NCBI GenBank assembly: GCA_959605475.1
Contig: CAUHFS010000009.1
Location: forward strand, 1 to 51,636
Direction: 5' to 3'
DNA length: 51,636 nucleotides
Origin: an uncultured Collinsella sp.
Lineage (GTDB): Bacteria; Actinomycetota; Coriobacteriia; Coriobacteriales; Coriobacteriaceae
Positions 48,153 to 51,636 of the stretch are shown here, in pieces. Below the pieces are notes generated by a model. That model was not told the origin of the DNA, did no database searches, and saw only the letters and a list, made by a program, of their open reading frames with translations. How positions within the stretch are numbered: position 1 is the first letter of the stretch; every line of letters starts with the position of its first letter. The position numbers were made by a program, and so were the translations under genes.

Positions 48153-49046
48153 ATGTCCACCGTCACTACCATCAAGCGCGGCGGCCTCACCGCGGCCATC
48201 GATTCCATGGGCGCCCAGCTCACGAGCCTTGCCCTCAACGGCAACGAGTACTTGTGGCAGGGCGACCCCGCCTTTTGGGGCAAGCATGCGCCCATCCTGT
48301 TCCCCATTGTGGGCTCGCTGCGCAACAACACGGCAACGTCTGCGGCCGGCACCTGCGAGATGCCGCGCCACGGACTCGCGCGCATCGTCGAGCACAAGCT
48401 GGTCGAGGTCTCCGAGGACGGCTCGTCTGTCACCTACGAGATCGCCGACACGCCCGAGTCGCTCAAGGCCTTCCCGTTCCACTTTAAGCTCAACATGACC
48501 TATGCTCTGACCGGCGACGCCACGCTCACGCAGACCTTTACCGTCACCAACACCGGCGACGTTGACCTGCCGTTCTCGGTGGGCGGTCACCCCGCATTTA
48601 ACGTGCCCGCTCCTGGTGCCGAGGACGAGGCGTTCGAGGATTACGAGCTGGCGTTTACCGAGGCTTGGACCAACGAGGCTCCCATCATCACGCCCGATGG
48701 CCTCATGACGTTTGAGGGTAGCTACAAGGCGCCCGATAACTCTGACGCGCTGCCCATCACGCACCGCAGCTTCGATAACGATGCCATCATGTTCACCGAT
48801 ACCCCGGGCTCCACGCTCACGCTGCGCGGCCGCAAGTCGGGCCACGGCGTCAAGATCGACTTTGAGGGCTTTAAGTACATTGGCGTGTGGTCTGCCGCCA
48901 ACGATGCTCCGTTTGTGGCGCTCGAGCCCTGGACCGGTCACACCACCATGGACACCGAGGACGACGTCTTTGAGCACAAGGTCAACACCATTACGCTGGC
49001 GCCGGGCGAGACGGACGTCCGCAGCTTTAGCGTCACCCTGCTCTAG
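48153..49046 (+). CDS. Aldose 1-epimerase-family protein (GalM-like, LacX type)
   Basis: 297 residues from ATG 48153 after GGAGGAAG. The N-terminus (AAIDSMGAQLTSLALNGNEYLWQGDPAFWGKHAPILFPIVG) and the catalytic His-Pro in VGGHPAFNVP match the LacX/YeaD branch of the galactose mutarotase fold. The general-base Glu lies near WTGHTTM. It interconverts sugar anomers or acts on sugar phosphates. It stands alone and is followed by structured element copy B. Confidence 0.85.
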   Translation: MSTVTTIKRGGLTAAIDSMGAQLTSLALNGNEYLWQGDPAFWGKHAPILFPIVGSLRNNTATSAAGTCEMPRHGLARIVEHKLVEVSEDGSSVTYEIADTPESLKAFPFHFKLNMTYALTGDATLTQTFTVTNTGDVDLPFSVGGHPAFNVPAPGAEDEAFEDYELAFTEAWTNEAPIITPDGLMTFEGSYKAPDNSDALPITHRSFDNDAIMFTDTPGSTLTLRGRKSGHGVKIDFEGFKYIGVWSAANDAPFVALEPWTGHTTMDTEDDVFEHKVNTITLAPGETDVRSFSVTLL

Positions 49047-49048
49047 AG

Positions 49049-49158
49049 GTTCCGCCGTTCTAACGAACGGCGGACCGGTCGACGCTGCGCGCCGCCCAGA
49101 GCGACAATTTGTCATTCAAAAGGCAAGGCATGACCAGAAGGTCTATGCCTTGCTTTTT
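49049..49158 (+). ncRNA. Candidate structured RNA, copy B
   Basis: Hairpin TCCGCCGTTC / GAACGGCGGA (49051-49074), then GTCGACGCTGC, a middle block with GACAATTTGTC (can pair) ending CATTCAA, and a terminal hairpin GCAAGGCAT GACC, loop AGAA, GGTC T ATGCCTTGC followed by TTTTT. Blocks match copy A (27678-27790) in order and spacing. It starts 3 bp after the epimerase stop. The end is a good rho-independent terminator, so it also serves that gene. Confidence 0.5.
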
Positions 49159-49301
49159 ATGCCAAGCGGTGCATGGGGGGCAGGCTGCTTTGCGCCAATC
49201 GTCCTCGTGTGTCTATTAATTTTTCGCGCACATGCCGCGCTGCTGGTTGCGGGCGTATATCCTGTCTTATTGTCAGTAAAGCAAAATAGGGAAGGCACCA
49301 G

Positions 49302-50228
49302 ATGCAACCTCGGCAACAGCGCGGTATGCAGGCCCAGCCGGTGTGCAGCCGTCGCATCTTTTTGGGTAGCGCTCTCGCTGCGAGCGCTTCCGTCGTCGCC
49401 GGCGCGCTCGCCGGCTGTCAGCGCCCGTCCACGCTCAAGGTGGTTCAGCCCACGACGGGCGGCGGTCGCGACGACCTGTCCGATTCCGTGATCGGCAAGG
49501 ACAAGATCCGCATTGGCATGGAAGCGGCCTACGCCCCGTACAACTGGCAGGTTTCCGAAGCCAGTGAGTACACCATCCCCATCGACAACGTGCAGGGCGC
49601 CTATGCCGATGGCTACGACGTGCAGATCGCCAAGATCGTCTGCAAGGCCCTCGGCGGCGAGCCCGTTGCCGTCAAGCAGAGCTTCTCGGGCCTTATCGAT
49701 TCGCTCAACAACGGCCAGATCGACCTCATCATCGCCGGTATGAGTGCCACGCCCGAGCGCGAGGAGTCGGTCGGCTTCTCCGACCCGTACTTCATTGGCT
49801 ACTTTGGCCTGTTCGTAAAAGAGGGCTCGCCCTACCAGAACGCCACCAAGCTCAGCGACTTCAGTGGTGCCACGGTACTCGGCCAAAAGGACACCATGCT
49901 CGACACCGTCATCGACGAGATCCCGGGCGTCGTCCACAAGAACCCGGTCGATTCGGTTCCCACGGTGTTCTCGAACCTGCTGCAGGGCACGTGCGATGCC
50001 GTGACCTACAACACCGAGAACGAGAAGGGCTATATGGCCCAAAATCCGGGCATTGTCCCTATTCATTTTGCCGAGGGCGAGGGCTTTAAGCAGGAGGTCG
50101 CGGCAAACGTCGGCTGCCGCAAGGGCTCGGACAAGCTGCTTAAGCTCATCGACAAGACACTCAAGGGCATTAGCCAAGAGGAGCGCGACCAAATGTGGGA
50201 CGCGTGCCTCGATCGTCAGCCGGCATAG
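49302..50228 (+). CDS. Polar amino-acid ABC transporter, lipoprotein binding subunit
   Basis: 308 residues; ATG 49302 after AGGGAAGG. Signal with a twin-arginine-like SRRIFLGS and lipobox LAGC (Cys at ~38), so a Tat-type lipoprotein is possible. The SBP_bac_3 fold shows in IGMEAAYAPYNWQV, GYDVQIAKIVCKALG, LIDSLNNGQIDLIIAGMSATPEREESVGFSDPYF. It delivers a polar amino acid (His, Gln, Arg or similar) to the permease 9 bp downstream. Confidence 0.9.
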   Translation: MQPRQQRGMQAQPVCSRRIFLGSALAASASVVAGALAGCQRPSTLKVVQPTTGGGRDDLSDSVIGKDKIRIGMEAAYAPYNWQVSEASEYTIPIDNVQGAYADGYDVQIAKIVCKALGGEPVAVKQSFSGLIDSLNNGQIDLIIAGMSATPEREESVGFSDPYFIGYFGLFVKEGSPYQNATKLSDFSGATVLGQKDTMLDTVIDEIPGVVHKNPVDSVPTVFSNLLQGTCDAVTYNTENEKGYMAQNPGIVPIHFAEGEGFKQEVAANVGCRKGSDKLLKLIDKTLKGISQEERDQMWDACLDRQPA

Positions 50229-50237
50229 GGAGGCAGC

Positions 50238-51386
50238 ATGAAAACCATCAATCGTCTGGCCTCCTTTACCAAGGCCGACCACCGCTATGTGTACCTGGGC
50301 ACGAGCGTTATCGCGGCGCTCGGCCTGGCGTTTAGCCAGCGCAACCCCACGCCGCTGAGCTTCTTGGCGCCTACGGGCGCGTTCCAAGACTGCCTCTGGG
50401 CAATCCTTTGGGCCTGGCTCGTCGTATCGGCGGCGGCGCTGGTCACCAAGCTTATGCACTGGAACGACTATCGCGAAAAGTCGCCGTTCGCATCCGAGCG
50501 CTTCCGTCGCGGCGCGCGCCTGGGCAGCTACGTCGTGGTCGCCATCGCGGCGATCTTTTTCGTGGACCGCTGCGTCATGTCATTTATCGACCTGGTGCAG
50601 GTGAGCATTGTCTCGGACTCCAACCCCAGCGACTTTTTGTCGAGCCTGGTCTACATGACCTACAAGAGCGGGGACTTCTTTATCCGCGGTATCGAGATCA
50701 CCATCGCGCTTGCGACCTTCGGTACCGTCATCGCCTTTTTCCTGGCGCTGCTCTTTGTGTTCCTGCGCATTCAGACCTTCGATCGCGTGGACAACGACCT
50801 CACGCGCTTCTTTAAGAGCATCGGCCGCGGCTTTGCGACCATCTACTCCACCATCGTGCGCGGCACGCCCATGATGGTCCAGGGCCTGCTCATCTATTAC
50901 GCGGGCTTCACCGTTTTGCGCGGCATGGGCTTCGAGACCGCCCAGGCCAACCAGATTTGGAGTACCTTCACCGCCGGCCTCGTCACCATTTCGCTCAACT
51001 CCACCGCCTACATGATGGAGGTCCTGCGCGGCGGCATCGAGTCCATCGATCCCGGCCAGGCCGAGGCGGCGCGCTCGCTGGGCCTGTCGCAGTGGCAGGC
51101 TATGCGCAAGGTCGTGTTCCCCCAGGGCATTAAAAACGCGATTCCGGCGCTCACCAACGAGCTCATCATCAACATCAAGGATTCGTCGGTGCTCTCGGTC
51201 ATCGGCGTGTTCGACCTTATGTACGCCACCACCACCGTCGCCGGCGTGTACTACCGCCAGATGGAGGTCTACTGCGTGGCGCTCGTGGTCTACCTGATCC
51301 TGACGCTCGTGGCGAGCCGCTTGCTCGAGGCCTTTGGCAAAAAGCTCGGCGCCGAGGCTCCGGTAACGCTGCCCAGCTCCAACTAG
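50238..51386 (+). CDS. Polar amino-acid ABC transporter permease
   Basis: 382 residues; ATG 50238 after AGGGAGG. The N-terminal ~140 residues contain extra helices, and the HisM/GlnP-type domain follows with GTPMMVQGLLIYYAG and the EAA loop EAARSLGLSQWQAMRKVVFPQGIKNAIPALTNELI in outline. Longer than the usual ~220 residues because of the N-terminal extension. Operon with the binding protein and ATPase. Confidence 0.9.
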   Translation: MKTINRLASFTKADHRYVYLGTSVIAALGLAFSQRNPTPLSFLAPTGAFQDCLWAILWAWLVVSAAALVTKLMHWNDYREKSPFASERFRRGARLGSYVVVAIAAIFFVDRCVMSFIDLVQVSIVSDSNPSDFLSSLVYMTYKSGDFFIRGIEITIALATFGTVIAFFLALLFVFLRIQTFDRVDNDLTRFFKSIGRGFATIYSTIVRGTPMMVQGLLIYYAGFTVLRGMGFETAQANQIWSTFTAGLVTISLNSTAYMMEVLRGGIESIDPGQAEAARSLGLSQWQAMRKVVFPQGIKNAIPALTNELIINIKDSSVLSVIGVFDLMYATTTVAGVYYRQMEVYCVALVVYLILTLVASRLLEAFGKKLGAEAPVTLPSSN

Positions 51387-51408
51387 GCTCAAGACGAGGA
51401 GAATCATC

Positions 51409-51636
51409 ATGGCAGATACCGCCACTACCGGCGCCGCGGCCGCCGCACAGTCCAATGAGCCGCTCATCCGCGTCGAGGGCCTGCGCAAGAGCTTTGGGTC
51501 GCTCGAGGTGCTCAAGGGCATCGACCTGTCCGTTAACCCCGGCGAGGTCGTCACCATTATCGGCGCCTCGGGCTCGGGCAAGTCGACCTTCCTGCGCTGC
51601 CTCAACCTGCTCGAGACCCCGGACGCGGGCCAAATC
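51409..51636 (+). CDS. Polar amino-acid ABC transporter ATPase (3' truncated)
   Basis: ATG 51409 after ACGAGGAG. 76 residues are visible before the window ends. LIRVEGLRKSFGSLEVLKGIDL and Walker A IIGASGSGKSTFLRCLNLLE identify a GlnQ/HisP-type ATPase. Ala-rich N-terminal arm of ~18 residues. Confidence 0.9.
   Translation, partial: MADTATTGAAAAAQSNEPLIRVEGLRKSFGSLEVLKGIDLSVNPGEVVTIIGASGSGKSTFLRCLNLLETPDAGQI

Overview
The window looks like chromosome of a gut actinobacterium of the class Coriobacteriia, most likely Collinsella or a close relative. The basis is the high-GC coding bias on both strands, GTG/TTG starts, a LAATGD sortase signal, the mix of gut fermentative genes (two GH4/PTS modules, an LpdC-type hydroxyaryl decarboxylase) and many palindromic intergenic elements. 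The genus is inferred from gene content, not from a marker gene. No rRNA, tRNA, IS element or CRISPR array was seen.

Layout. 1-2.5 kb: the end of a surface-protein operon (truncated large protein, TasA/camelysin-like protein, LAXTG-anchored protein). 2.5-3.25 kb: a gene-free block of nested palindromes with a 62-bp-period hairpin array. 3.3-6.6 kb: LTA-synthase-like enzyme and a nitroreductase. 6.8-11.5 kb: Kup potassium transporter, a small membrane protein, and a KdpD/KdpE-like two-component pair with no kdpFABC. 11.6-18.5 kb: housekeeping genes (RlmKL-like rRNA methyltransferase, HAD phosphatase, transaldolase, Tex). 18.7-23.1 kb: an SDR/MFS/Gfo-Idh-MocA operon with a divergent LysR regulator. 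23.3-27.6 kb: marR plus a heterodimeric ABC exporter. 28-29.2 kb: a pyridoxal-kinase-like gene coupled to a TIGR04076 gene. 29.2-31 kb: a DUF4143 ATPase flanked by two copies of a hairpin element. 31-39.5 kb: LMW phosphatase, then two paralogous alpha-glucoside modules (RpiR, GH4 phospho-glucosidase, PTS EIICB). 39.7-47 kb: MFS transporter, then an aromatic-acid decarboxylation locus and a MerR regulator. 47-51.6 kb: an orphan membrane protein, an aldose-1-epimerase-like enzyme and a polar amino-acid ABC transporter cut by the right edge.

The most interesting system is at 41.1-46.1 kb. It contains an LpdC-like UbiD decarboxylase, its UbiX prenyl-FMN synthase, a DASS-type carboxylate transporter, and a 315-residue protein fusing an LpdD-like (prenyl-flavin chaperone) domain to an IDI/Nudix domain. 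UbiX prenylates FMN with dimethylallyl phosphate, so an IDI/Nudix domain in this locus suggests local supply of the prenyl donor. In this domain the IDI metal ligands appear intact while the catalytic cysteine is displaced by one residue. A shared palindrome precedes both the fusion gene and the transporter.

A second theme is structured intergenic DNA: about seven relatives of a CAAAGGGAC/GTCCCTTTG palindrome sitting at stop codons, two copies of a nested 67-bp hairpin, and two copies of a roughly 110-nt element with compensatory stem changes (27678-27790 and 49049-49158) that is a candidate RNA family.
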